Shown piece after piece: positions 14,501-23,015 of a DNA stretch of 64,000 nt (its first letter is position 1; the number at the start of each line of letters is the position of its first letter). The notes under the pieces are model-generated. The model had not been told where the DNA came from. It ran no database searches and saw only the letters and a list, made by a program, of their open reading frames with translations. A program made the position numbers and the translations under genes. The stretch is from positions 253,017 through 317,016 of the forward strand of contig JAQGDQ010000101.1 of NCBI GenBank assembly GCA_030141605.1. Direction: 5' to 3'. This DNA is from Tubiluchus corallicola (taxonomy: Eukaryota; Priapulida; Priapulimorpha; Priapulimorphida; Tubiluchidae).

Positions 14501-14695
14501 TTTCTTTGTACCCAATTCATGTCCTTTATTATGTTGTTGATATGTTACCATAGTTTTTGTGCTATAGAAATGAGACAACATCGTATTATATATTTAGCTC
14601 ACAGTCATCTTTGAAGAAATACAGAAGCAGAGAGAGTTGGGAAAGGGTAAGAGCAAGAAAAGGATTTCCTCCACCAAAGGACGGCTGTGTAACAG
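5529..14695 (+). CDS. SCAF4/SCAF8: SCAF4/SCAF8-like CTD-binding factor, 5' nine exons
   Basis: This homologue of SCAF8/SCAF4 binds the phosphorylated C-terminal domain of RNA polymerase II through an N-terminal CID; in vertebrates it suppresses premature polyadenylation in the nucleus. Nine exons (5529-5561, 6154-6282, 8072-8233, 8483-8579, 9578-9618, 10325-10444, 12787-12809, 13805-13918, 14568-14695) join in phase with GT-AG borders to 282 codons plus one base. Residues about 1-137 form the CID (KPPISKAKM, YKVPGLYVIDSI, SRHQFG, VLNIWLKHGVFSSDVIQPLL). A proline run, a Gln/Leu-rich segment and an Arg/Glu-rich linker ending GFPPPKDGCVT follow. In the family that linker directly precedes VCSTTLW of the RRM. 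No RRM exon was found, so the gene is partial here. A large retroelement sits about 1.07 kb after the last exon, in the sense direction. Confidence 0.9.
6154..6282 (+). CDS. SCAF4/SCAF8: SCAF exon 2, CID helices 1-3
   Basis: Begins LAGLYKTKPPISKAKM and ends VEKFIAK at donor GTACGT. It is 43 codons in phase 0 at both ends. The KPPISKAKM block is diagnostic of the SCAF-type CID. Confidence 0.92.
6891..7387. repeat. Tandem duplication of ~248 bp in SCAF intron 2
   Basis: About 6891-7134 and 7139-7387 are near-identical direct copies. Both contain AAAAAAGCTTAG, CAGAGTTTGTAGATA and AACAAAGAAACCAGCCTACTGACATC. They differ by scattered substitutions and small indels. Confidence 0.9.
8072..8233 (+). 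CDS. SCAF4/SCAF8: SCAF exon 3, CID core
   Basis: Fifty-four codons in phase 0, with YKVPGLYVIDSI, KQSRHQFG and ARFAKNF. These are the most conserved CID segments of SCAF4/8 and include residues that contact the CTD phosphopeptide in the family. Acceptor TTTTTAG, donor GTAATT. Confidence 0.93.
8483..8579 (+). CDS. SCAF4/SCAF8: SCAF exon 4, end of CID
   Basis: Encodes KVLNIWLKHGVFSSDVIQPL followed by LRLVDKGE, and ends in phase 1 at donor GTAAGT. It closes the CID. A longer open frame overlapping it in another frame (8362-8568) is a shadow. Confidence 0.9.
9578..9618 (+). CDS. SCAF4/SCAF8: SCAF exon 5, proline run
   Basis: A 41-base exon completing a Pro codon and encoding six consecutive prolines, then KPGASQEE. 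The acceptor TATTTCAG and the donor start GTAGGA fit. A proline stretch after the CID is plausible as a linker. Confidence 0.8.
9714..9800 (+). mobile_element. Possible pogo/Tigger-like transposon end
   Basis: A TA dinucleotide is followed by CAGTAAGTCCTTGCTTAAGG and then GTGACGTTTCATTTTAATGACG. This CAGT... start with CTTAAGGACA and GTGACG blocks resembles pogo/Tigger terminal inverted repeats. No matching inverted end was seen, so it may be a truncated relic. Confidence 0.3.
10325..10444 (+). CDS. SCAF4/SCAF8: SCAF exon 6, Gln/Leu-rich
   Basis: Forty codons in phase 0 (DPQLLLQSIQEQLAG to LTEKLIQQ), rich in Gln and Leu and probably helical. Acceptor TTTGTAG, donor GTTTGT. It lies just before the minisatellite-bearing intron. 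Confidence 0.8.
10683..11253. repeat. 25-28-bp minisatellite in SCAF intron 6
   Basis: About 20 degenerate units of GCAGTAATTCACATTGTGAT followed by ACGGGC. Variants swap TACGGG, CACGGG and TATGGG. Each unit carries a short ATTCACATTGTGA dyad. Reading frames through it are artefacts. Confidence 0.92.
11540..12180. repeat. Degenerate TGCCAAAT/GGCA array
   Basis: Imperfect inverted modules such as GTGCCAAATAGATGGCAC (about 11818), TGCCATATAGGCAC, TTGCCAAATGGCAC and GTGCCGTACAGGCAC recur every few tens of bases in SCAF intron 6. Each can fold as a short hairpin. It looks like an old decayed tandem repeat. Confidence 0.6.
12181..12786. other. SCAF intron 6, remainder
   Basis: AT-rich intron sequence after the TGCC array and before the 23-base exon. 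No further feature is seen. Confidence 0.5.
12787..12809 (+). CDS. SCAF4/SCAF8: SCAF exon 7, 23-base microexon
   Basis: Encodes TLDQSSG plus two bases. The pyrimidine-rich acceptor TTTTTTTTTCAG and the donor GTAAGA are strong, and the phases fit both neighbours. Skipping it would shift the frame. Confidence 0.65.
13805..13918 (+). CDS. SCAF4/SCAF8: SCAF exon 8
   Basis: Encodes DVLANPDLLKQIQDISNALL followed by an acidic Glu/Asp/Ser-rich tail (ETDEPADEHKSPESD). A similar LL..I..IS.ALL helix followed by an acidic segment is typical between the CID and RRM of SCAF proteins. Confidence 0.85.
14568..14695 (+). CDS. SCAF4/SCAF8: SCAF exon 9, Arg-rich linker to RRM
   Basis: Encodes SSLKKYRSRESWERVRARKG then FPPPKDGCVT, ending in phase 1 at donor GTAGAT. 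Two acceptors 30 bases apart (exon starts 14568 or 14598) both keep the frame, so ten residues may be optional. In vertebrate SCAF4/8 this Arg-rich RKG.P segment ends just before the RRM. Confidence 0.82.
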
Positions 14696-15769
14696 GTAGA
14701 TTTAACCACCTTACTCCTGATGCATAATTGATCATTTATTGACTAAAAACTATCGTTACTGACTAAAACTTATTGTTATTGACTAAAAACTAATATATAT
14801 ATATATATAATGCAAGCCGAACAGTATCATACTAAAAACGTTTTTAATCCAGTGAACACTTAACAAAACAGAAAACAGGTATATTTACAATAGCGTGCAG
14901 CCTGTTTATCACAAACACCCTTGATGTTGCAACAAAATATCAAAAAATTCTTTTCAGCGCTAAGTGGGAATTGTTCTATTAATAATACTCATTTTGCATA
15001 ATATTATATTTAACTCAAAACAAAAATTAATTACGTATTTTGCAAATATAATCTTAAACACAGGCTATTAAACATAACGCTGTATTCATAGGCATACCTT
15101 AGCAGATTTAACTATACATCTTCAGACATTCAGAGACATACTGAAGAGACAACTTAACATCTGTCCTGTGGAAAATGTCTGCTAACGAAGCAGCATTAAG
15201 TTGCTGGATATGTCGTAGCGAGCTGTGCAACATATTCCCGGTGCTTGCCAGATAAATGCGGTGCTATCTCCTTCACTTATACATACCTAGTGCTTGGGAT
15301 CCTACTGAAGCTATCTAGCTGCTTGCTAGAGACAGTGTATATTGCTGCAGCTTGTATTTTCTACCTGTTAATGATTCATCTATCACTTCTATATAGCAGA
15401 GGAAGCCAACATAGCGTAAGGCAGGGTAAATAGGTAATTGATTAGTTTTTGCAGCAAATTGCAATAGTTTTAGAAAACTAATCAACTTTTTAACTTGTTT
15501 AGGCTATTACGAACGAAATTTATGCTTTATACATGTTAATGTCAATAGAAAGGTTTTAAGTACTGATGTAACATACTATAGTGACCAAAATATAAAAAAA
15601 ATTGCAGGAAGATCGTAAAACACAGGCATGCTATGCGTAAAGGAGGGTGGTCAGTAACAGTCATATAACTTATTTATTCTAGTATTACCAAAATTATTGT
15701 TGGTAATGTAAAAGTACACAATGTTGTATCTTCATATTTGCAGAAACGCAAAAACGTAACAAGGATGTA
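14696..15769. other. Intron sequence between SCAF exon 9 and the retroelement
   Basis: AT-rich DNA with a TATA run at about 14795-14810. No RRM-encoding exon is present and the open frame near 15245-15433 has no recognisable content. It is probably the left part of the SCAF intron invaded by the LTR element. Confidence 0.45.
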
Positions 15770-17000
15770 TGTGACAGTCCTATACAATAGTGCTCTCATT
15801 TTTATCGTACTAATTAAATTTCTACAATTAAGTTTGCTAAGTTAAGCAGAGTAGCGCCAATGAGTTTCATTTTGTAGTGCTAAGTGAAAAGTTTATTTTG
15901 TTTATATATGTAATTATTATCTCTCAGGCTAGTATAGTAGTGCCATCTACTGTCAACTTTGTTTATCAAAGAAGGAAACCAGGGACATGAACTTGACAGG
16001 TGTGCTTCCTTATTTGGCAAGTTTGACCACCAATCCTGAGTGATGATAAATAGGACATTCACAGCTGCTACTCTTTATAACCCGTTTGATTGGTCAGGTT
16101 TAGGTGATGAACCAACCTTTACTCGTTATGCAGCCATTCAGCATAGAGCAAACAGGTTTACCTGGAAAAACGAGGCCACAGAGCAAGGTGTGGAAAGTGT
16201 GGCTTTGCAATATGGTTGCTCTACTTGAGTTTTATCAGTTCTTAGTTTAAAGGACAATATTGCATTTATTAATGGAATTTCCTCAGCAGAAACAGAGTAC
16301 TTTTACAATGGCTATACTCAGTCTTTGTGATCCTGGGCTGTCCGTTATTTAGGAAGCCCCTAGAGACTTTGTCGTTTATGGTGGAGGAGACCAAGTCGTG
16401 AAATGGACTATTGGTAGTTCTCAGAGAACCAGCCTGTGGTCAGTCTTCATGTCAGTGTCTTCAGATACGCCGGACTTGATACAGCGCATTCCTCAGTTGA
16501 TGGAGTTAATGCCACGCCTGCTGTCACCTCATTGTCTGACCCTGAAGTTACCATTTGGGAAGCCTGCCGTCAGAGTGTTCCAGTACACGCCGCCGTCGAC
16601 AGCGACAGTGACGAGGTTAAGCTAGCTAGCCAACGTGTGCACAGAGACTCACGATAAGTACAGTTTATGGTGTTTGTGATACATTTAAAAATCCCGGGTA
16701 AAATTAAAGACAGTAGCCAAACTATAATTTGTAGTATATATTTGTTTACTATTTCTCAAATGTGTTTTTCCTATGTTGAAATAATATTGAGTTTATAACT
16801 AATTGGTCGTTTGTCTATCTGTTCTGATAATATTAGATTCTCACGTCAAGGAAGCTCGCCAGCGACCCACAGCCTTAGATCAAATAAAGCTTGCTGTTTC
16901 TTTAAGTATTTATGGTGTGTTAGCACCAGTGTTGTAGTGATAATCTTGCCATCCTGACATAAACACATTTACAGCACTTTAGGCCAAACGGATTATCACA
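15770..17000 (+). repeat. 5' LTR of the Gmr1-like element
   Basis: About 1231 bp, TGTGACAG...TTATCACA, with a 5-base terminal inversion. It contains AATAAAG near 16884, a possible polyadenylation signal. It is nearly identical to the 3' LTR except for a cluster of differences at about 16490-16560. Open frames inside it occur in both LTRs and are not genes. Confidence 0.95.
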
Positions 17001-17001
17001 G

Positions 17002-17019
17002 TGGTGTCAGAAGTGGGAT
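17002..17019 (+). promoter_or_regulatory. Primer-binding site, tRNA-Leu type
   Basis: TGGTGTCAGAAGTGGGAT begins two bases after the 5' LTR. It is complementary to the 3' end (acceptor and T arm, ...ATCCCACTTCTGACACCA) of eukaryotic tRNA-Leu, so minus-strand synthesis is probably primed by that tRNA. Confidence 0.8.
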
Positions 17020-17654
17020 GCTGTGTCTGACCTCATTTACACTTCTTGTTCAGCGAGTATTTTAACGTTATCAGAACGTCTGTTTTGACTGGCGCTACTC
17101 GATATTTTAAGGTATAGAAGCCATACTAGGTAGGCTGGCAGTAGTAAGCTAAAGTTAAAGCAAATATAGTATTTTACTCTCACGCTGCAATTTAACGGTG
17201 TATTTGTACTTGCTCATTCAAGCTAGTTTATACTTGAATTGCCCTGTAGTGAAAACTTTTCTTTCGGTCGAGAAAAACGTTTATTTTCGTTAAACGGGTC
17301 AAGAATAATTTGTCACAAAACTTTTATTTGGAGGAGGCATGAGGCGCTTGCTTCTTAAAGCTGCTAAATGAACATCGCAGAATTATTTGGCTTCATTGCT
17401 GCGCTGTTAGTGTTAGTTTTGTTTAAATTATCCTTGCTGGTCAATTCTTAATAGCATAAACTGCGTAACTTGGTACTGCGTGTGTGAGTTAGAAGTTGAC
17501 CTTGAATGATTGTCAGAGCGATTGATCTTTGCCGCTTTCGTGTGGAGGCGTGACTGTAATATAGTAATCGCAGCTCGCGCTGTGTAAATAAACAAATAAA
17601 TACTTTTATTGCTCCATTCCAGTACAACTATTAAAACATAGAACAATAATATTA
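17020..17654 (+). other. Untranslated leader of the Gmr1-like element
   Basis: About 635 bases between primer site and first ATG, with no long plus-strand frame. It presumably holds packaging and dimerisation signals, but none can be identified by eye. The minus-strand frame 17428-17754 is a shadow. Confidence 0.5.
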
Positions 17655-20600
17655 ATGGCGGAGCATGCACGATATTCTCTAGCTCAGCTGACACAAATGA
17701 AAAGAGATGACTTGTTTGAAGTTGCCAGAAAATTAGGCCTAGATTTTGAGTCATCAGTTACTCGTGCTCAGCTGATGGAACGAATTTATGAAGTCGCAGG
17801 TCTCCGTACTACTGTTGAGGAAGTTGATAAAGTGGGGGACACAACTTCAGACCCTGAAAGTGACCCCGAGGCGGATCCAGGTTCTAGTGGACCAACTGAT
17901 ATGCCTGTTCAACAGAAATATGCACAGATGGGAGAGAGTAGAGATTTAAGCGTAAAGCCCAAGTCTTTGGGCACTACAAAACCTACAATGGGGACGCCTG
18001 TTGCAGGCTATAGTGCTCACGGTTCTGTTTTGGATGCCACTGCTCATACTCCGCCCCCTTTGCTGTTTCGCGATGCAACGATGGCTGGACAGTCTCTCCC
18101 AGCACCTGCCCCTGGATGTAGCATGCCAGACGTCTCTTTGGAAGCTTTGTCTGCTGTAACAGATAACCCAGCTCAAGTTTTACTCCAGCTTCAGCAACTC
18201 CGGGCTGAACAAGTGCGAGATGAGCGTAGATTAGCGGAAATGCAGCTAGAGATGAAAAAGTTGGAATTTTCTGCAGCACACACTGCGTGGTCGAACCCCG
18301 GTCATGGTTCTGCCCTTAACTCAAGCTTGGATACGCCCAATATCTCGACTGCTAACGTAATAAAACGTCTCAGGTTTCACATGTATGACGAAACAACGGA
18401 GGATATTGAGATTTTCTTGGACTGTTTTGCACAGTCAGCTACTGCTAATGCTATTCCTCAGGAATGCTGGGCAGCGTCCTTAGGCCCTGTTCTAACTGGA
18501 AAAGCTGCCATAGCTTACCAGCAGGTCCCACCTGAGCAACTACGAAATTATCCTGTTGTGAGACAAGCTGTGCTGTCTGCATATTTTCTGAGCCCGCACA
18601 TTTACCTGGATCGGTTTAGAGCAATTGCAAAGCAGAGTAATGAGAATTATAAGCAGCTGTTTCAGCGTTTAGAAAGAGGATGGAACACATATCTCAATGC
18701 AATTGAAGTCGAGTCTTTCGAAGGCGTAAATGAAGCCGTTGTAATCGAGCAAGGATTGCATTGCATGCCTAAAGAGCTTGCAACTTGGTTAAAGATGCAG
18801 CCTGACACGATGAAGTCTATTAACAAAATAGCAGAAAGAGCTGATCAGTATATTGCGGCCACTGGTGGTTTATCAACCGTGAAAACAGGACAGCAGACTC
18901 AACGTAGGTTTAATAAGCCAACAAGTGGACAGTTAAGCAATGCTTCTCCTGGTAAAAGTGGAGTTGGTAACCAGAGTAGTTTCGGTGGTAGTAGAGGATC
19001 AAGTACTGCTAGAATTCACTGTTTTAAATGTGGTAAACCCGGCCATCGTCGTAGTGAATGCAAAATGCCTTCGTCTATGCCTAACAGCTGGAAAGTTCCA
19101 CAAAAATCTGGTAACCAATTTTATGGTAAGGCAGCTGAACGCACCAAATCATATGAGAGCATGGAAAGTGTACCGGATCACACGTTACCCTATCGCTTCT
19201 CGGCTCGCATTAACGGCATCAAAGTGACAAGATGCCAGCGTGATACTGGTGCCAGCATCAGCGTCGTTCTACCCCAGTATGTTAGACCTGACCAGTATTT
19301 GGATAGAGCACCCCAATGTATCTTGTGCTTTTGTGGCCAATCAAATAACTGCAAGATGGCAGAAGTCGAAATAGAGGGACCTGACTTCTCTGGTCTTTTG
19401 ACTGTTGGTGTAAATCCAACATTACACATGGATTTCTTGTTGGGCAACGATTTTGAGTCTGCACTACGGCCCTTTCCAAACTCGAGTGAAGTTTGTTCAG
19501 AAGCTCAAAGCTCTAAAAAGGGAAAGCTCAGAGCAGTGTCTGCTCCCAAGAAGAAAAATGGAAGCACCACATACAGTTCAAACACTGTTAGTGATACTGA
19601 TGGGAATAATTCTTCTGACAAGGCTAAAACAGCTTTTGCAATTACTCGCTCTAAAGCTGCGCAACGTAAAACGGAGGCTGAAAGAGATGTCCATTTGCAA
19701 CAACAAGCATTTGCTCCAGGTCACGTTATTGGTCAAGTCGAATCGCACCCCAGCAAGTCATCTAGCACCGACTTATTGAATTTAGAACTAGATCAGTTGC
19801 GAAAAGAGCAAGCAGAAGATGTCAGTATCAGGAATCTGATTGACAATGCAGTCACAGAAAAGAAGGCATTGTCTGCTGGTAAAGGCTACTTTTTGCGGGA
19901 TGGCATTCTTTACTACCTCTCTCATGAAAGGAAAGCTGCAAACCCGCGTTCACTTTTAGTTCTGCCCAAGGGACGGAGAAAGGAAGTGCTCAGTCTTGCT
20001 CATGATAACAAACTCTCAGGACATTTTGGAATTAACAAAACAACCAACAGAGTTCTTTTGGAGTACATATGGCCTCATGTTAAGCGGAGCATAAGGCAAT
20101 ACTGTAAATCCTGTCCTACGTGCCAACGAACTGCTCGTGTACGTCATACAGATAGGGCCAAGCTTAAACCACTGGAAATACCTGACAGAGCATTTCGCAT
20201 GATTGGTATGGATCTAATTGGTCCCTTTCCAAGGACACCGTCAGGCAACAAGTATGCTCTGGTGTTGGTTGACCATGCAACCAGATATCCTGACTGTTAT
20301 CCACTGCAGAACATTGAGACGACCACAGTTGTCCAGGCACTACTCAAGTTCTGTTGTCGCTTTGGTATTCCACGTCAGATCTTAACAGATCGTGGCCCTC
20401 AGTTTATGGCTCACATCATCCGTGAATTAGAGCAATCACTGGGTGTCAAAGCAATTTATACTTCTCCGTACTCAGCTTCCACTAATGGACTCACAGAACG
20501 TTTGAACCAGACCCTTAAAGCATCCATTATCCGTCTCACAGAAGATGATGCACAATTACCTTGGGACATAGCTTGCGATTTTGTCCTCTTCGCCTACCGG

Positions 20601-21026
20601 GAGGTGCCCCAAGAGTCGACTGGTTATAGCCCCAATGAATTAGTGTTTGGATATCCAGTCCGGGGACCACTAGCTGCTTTAAAGGAACGCTGGGGCTGTA
20701 GTAACCCTCCCAATCTGGAAAGCGTAGACGAGTATGTCGAACGTATTATTAATACTCTCGAGTCTACCACTGAAGAGGCCCATGAAGCACTTCGGGATGC
20801 CAAAATTTCCCAAAAGAAGTGGTATGACCGTGTGTCAAGAGATAGGAGCCATGAGATTGGAGACAAAGTATTAGTTCAACGTCTTAGAAAAGGAGGAAAA
20901 ATGCAGGCTGGATGGAGAGGTCCCTATACAATAACAGATAAAGTGTCCGACTGGACTTATAAAGTCGATGTGGGTAATAGAGGCAGGCGACGAGATATCC
21001 GGTTGTTCCACGTTAACAAACTTTAA
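17655..21026 (+). CDS. Gag-protease-integrase polyprotein
   Basis: 1123 residues. Residues about 8-50 (LAQLTQMKRDDLFEVARKLG) resemble a SAP-like motif; about 225-400 is the capsid-like gag region. A CCHC zinc knuckle is C456-C459-H464-C469 (CFKCGKPGHRRSEC). Aspartic protease has D530-T-G-A. Integrase has its HHCC zinc domain at H783, H790, C820, C823, catalytic D853, D912 and E948 with the canonical 35-residue D-E spacing, and a C-terminal GPY/F module (GWRGPYTI). Integrase ends the frame and no RT precedes it. The stop TAA is followed in the same frame, eight codons later, by the ATG of the RT frame. Confidence 0.93.
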   Translation: MAEHARYSLAQLTQMKRDDLFEVARKLGLDFESSVTRAQLMERIYEVAGLRTTVEEVDKVGDTTSDPESDPEADPGSSGPTDMPVQQKYAQMGESRDLSVKPKSLGTTKPTMGTPVAGYSAHGSVLDATAHTPPPLLFRDATMAGQSLPAPAPGCSMPDVSLEALSAVTDNPAQVLLQLQQLRAEQVRDERRLAEMQLEMKKLEFSAAHTAWSNPGHGSALNSSLDTPNISTANVIKRLRFHMYDETTEDIEIFLDCFAQSATANAIPQECWAASLGPVLTGKAAIAYQQVPPEQLRNYPVVRQAVLSAYFLSPHIYLDRFRAIAKQSNENYKQLFQRLERGWNTYLNAIEVESFEGVNEAVVIEQGLHCMPKELATWLKMQPDTMKSINKIAERADQYIAATGGLSTVKTGQQTQRRFNKPTSGQLSNASPGKSGVGNQSSFGGSRGSSTARIHCFKCGKPGHRRSECKMPSSMPNSWKVPQKSGNQFYGKAAERTKSYESMESVPDHTLPYRFSARINGIKVTRCQRDTGASISVVLPQYVRPDQYLDRAPQCILCFCGQSNNCKMAEVEIEGPDFSGLLTVGVNPTLHMDFLLGNDFESALRPFPNSSEVCSEAQSSKKGKLRAVSAPKKKNGSTTYSSNTVSDTDGNNSSDKAKTAFAITRSKAAQRKTEAERDVHLQQQAFAPGHVIGQVESHPSKSSSTDLLNLELDQLRKEQAEDVSIRNLIDNAVTEKKALSAGKGYFLRDGILYYLSHERKAANPRSLLVLPKGRRKEVLSLAHDNKLSGHFGINKTTNRVLLEYIWPHVKRSIRQYCKSCPTCQRTARVRHTDRAKLKPLEIPDRAFRMIGMDLIGPFPRTPSGNKYALVLVDHATRYPDCYPLQNIETTTVVQALLKFCCRFGIPRQILTDRGPQFMAHIIRELEQSLGVKAIYTSPYSASTNGLTERLNQTLKASIIRLTEDDAQLPWDIACDFVLFAYREVPQESTGYSPNELVFGYPVRGPLAALKERWGCSNPPNLESVDEYVERIINTLESTTEEAHEALRDAKISQKKWYDRVSRDRSHEIGDKVLVQRLRKGGKMQAGWRGPYTITDKVSDWTYKVDVGNRGRRRDIRLFHVNKL

Positions 21027-21050
21027 CCTTACATACATCGTGAGGAGGAA

Positions 21051-22646
21051 ATGATTTTGTTGGCTATGTGTGAGAATGACGAAAAAGGTGATGGTGACAA
21101 TGATGACAATGTTGGTGATGAGTATGATGGTGTGGAAGATGAAGCTTATATTGGTGAAGGATTTATAGAGAGAAGTAACCTACCCGATTATGCCTTTCCT
21201 CCCACAGCCACACCCACACAGTCAGTGAAAGATGTGGAATTACCTGAGTATCTTTCAGATAAAGCAAAAGAACAAATGCGTGCAATCTTTCAACTATATC
21301 CCAAAATGTTCACTGACTTGCCAGGCAGAACAACAGTTGTACGCCATCACATAAATTTAACAGACAAAACACCCGTACGTCTTCGCCCTTACAGATTACC
21401 CCAAGCACGGAAGAATATTGTGTGGAAAGAGTTGCAGGAAATGCTTGCGCTAGACGTGATACGCCGTTCTGAGTCTGAATATGCATCACCTATGCTACTC
21501 GTTCCCAAGCCACAGGAACAATGGCGCCCCTGCATAGATTATAGGCAGTTAAACAAACGCACATCCTTCTGTCCATATCCAATGCCACGGCCGGATGAAA
21601 TCATTGACGATCTACACAACGCCGCATGGATCTCTACTTTGGACATGACGAAAGCATACTGGCAGATAGAGTTGACCCCAGAGTCGCAACCAGTGTCAGC
21701 ATTCGTTACCGATTTCGGAAAGTTTGAATTCACCGTAATGCCATTCGGTTTAGTCAATGCTGCCAGTACTGCCCAGTCATTAATGGACAGGATACTTGAA
21801 CCAGTAGCGGACAGTTCTCAAGGTTACATTGATGATGTAATTATCAAGTCTTCCGACTGGTCGAAACACCTAACTCATGTTAAAGACATGCTTTCAAATG
21901 TGCGTAAGGCTGGTTTAACAGTAAAGCCAAATAAATGCCATTTTGCTTTACAAGAAGCGAATTTTCTTGGCTACGTGGTGGGAAAGAACAGGCTGAAACC
22001 ACAACCCTCCAAGATACAGCGAATCCGTAACTGCACGCGACCATTGACCAAGACACAGGTTCGCAGATTTCTCGGGATGGTTGGATTCTACCGCAGATTC
22101 ATTCCGCACTTCAGCACGATAGCAGCCCCGTTAATCTCACTAACCGAAAGGTATGCTCCAGTTCAAGTAACCTGGTCAGATGCATGCGAGAAAAGCTTCC
22201 GTCACTTACAACAAGCACTTACATCAGACACAGTACTTCACTCACCCGATTTTAGCAAACAATTCATATTAACAACTGATGCTAGCTTTGTAGGGATTGG
22301 TGCTGTCCTATCGCAAGACCGCGAGGATGGGTTAGGCGAAGTACCAATTACCTACATTAGCCGTAAATTAACACAGACTGAAACACGATATTCAGTTGTC
22401 GAATGTGAGTGTCTGAGTATGGTGTATGCTGTGGAAAAGCTCCGGTACTATCTCGAAGGTAGACAATTTATAATTAGGACAGATCAAAGGAGCTTACTTG
22501 CGCTTGACAAAATGCGCAAAAATAACAGGAGGCTTTGCCATTGGGCGCTTAAGCTATCGGAATTTTCATTTACTATAGACCATATTCCTGGTTCGCAGAA
22601 TTTGGTCGCGGATGCACTATCAAGAGATTTCTTGTATAACGCATAA
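21051..22646 (+). CDS. Reverse transcriptase-RNase H
   Basis: 531 residues. An acidic leader (residues 1-45) precedes RT: YRLPQARK, IDYRQLNKRT, LDMTKAYWQI, MPFGLVNA, catalytic Y259-I-D-D262 (YIDDV), then LGMVGFYRRFIPHFS. RNase H follows with TTDAS (D410), the E-containing SVVECECLSM, RTDQRSL and the closing HIPGSQNLVADALSR. There are no interruptions. It shares the gag-PR-INT frame, separated only by one TAA, so it may be made by readthrough, reinitiation at this ATG, or the TAA may be a mutation. Confidence 0.93.
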   Translation: MILLAMCENDEKGDGDNDDNVGDEYDGVEDEAYIGEGFIERSNLPDYAFPPTATPTQSVKDVELPEYLSDKAKEQMRAIFQLYPKMFTDLPGRTTVVRHHINLTDKTPVRLRPYRLPQARKNIVWKELQEMLALDVIRRSESEYASPMLLVPKPQEQWRPCIDYRQLNKRTSFCPYPMPRPDEIIDDLHNAAWISTLDMTKAYWQIELTPESQPVSAFVTDFGKFEFTVMPFGLVNAASTAQSLMDRILEPVADSSQGYIDDVIIKSSDWSKHLTHVKDMLSNVRKAGLTVKPNKCHFALQEANFLGYVVGKNRLKPQPSKIQRIRNCTRPLTKTQVRRFLGMVGFYRRFIPHFSTIAAPLISLTERYAPVQVTWSDACEKSFRHLQQALTSDTVLHSPDFSKQFILTTDASFVGIGAVLSQDREDGLGEVPITYISRKLTQTETRYSVVECECLSMVYAVEKLRYYLEGRQFIIRTDQRSLLALDKMRKNNRRLCHWALKLSEFSFTIDHIPGSQNLVADALSRDFLYNA

Positions 22647-23015
22647 GTGAAATGCTAAATTGTCGATGCCTGATTATTGCTCAGCAAAGTACGCCTACTT
22701 GCTTGAATTTGTTTTCAAATTTATATTCCTCATGTTTGAGTTATAGGAGTTTGTTCAGAATATGTAGTTTTGAATTAACTAAAGTGAATATCTAGTTAAT
22801 TGTTGATCTGCAACTTTTGTTATAGTCAAATAGTGACTAGTCTGACTACCACAGTTTCGTACCTATCATTTGCTATTGAATTTTGGATGATAGATTTTGT
22901 TTCATATGTTTTTGTGTATGCTCTTGTGCTTGCACGCTTGTATGCCATTTGAAATGTTGTAGAAATGTTTCTTGTACTCTTTGAATTTTGGTAAAATTCT
23001 TTTCTGGAGGAGCTC
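22647..23015 (+). other. 3' untranslated region and purine tract of the Gmr1-like element
   Basis: No coding frame follows RNase H, so there is no envelope or chromodomain gene. A short purine-rich GGAGGAG at about 23006-23012 sits just before the 3' LTR and is the likely plus-strand primer tract. Confidence 0.55.

Noticed and set aside
15880-16657. Several 60-75 codon frames also present at 23126-23872
   Set aside because: They lie inside the two LTRs, recur only because LTRs are duplicates, and have no domain.
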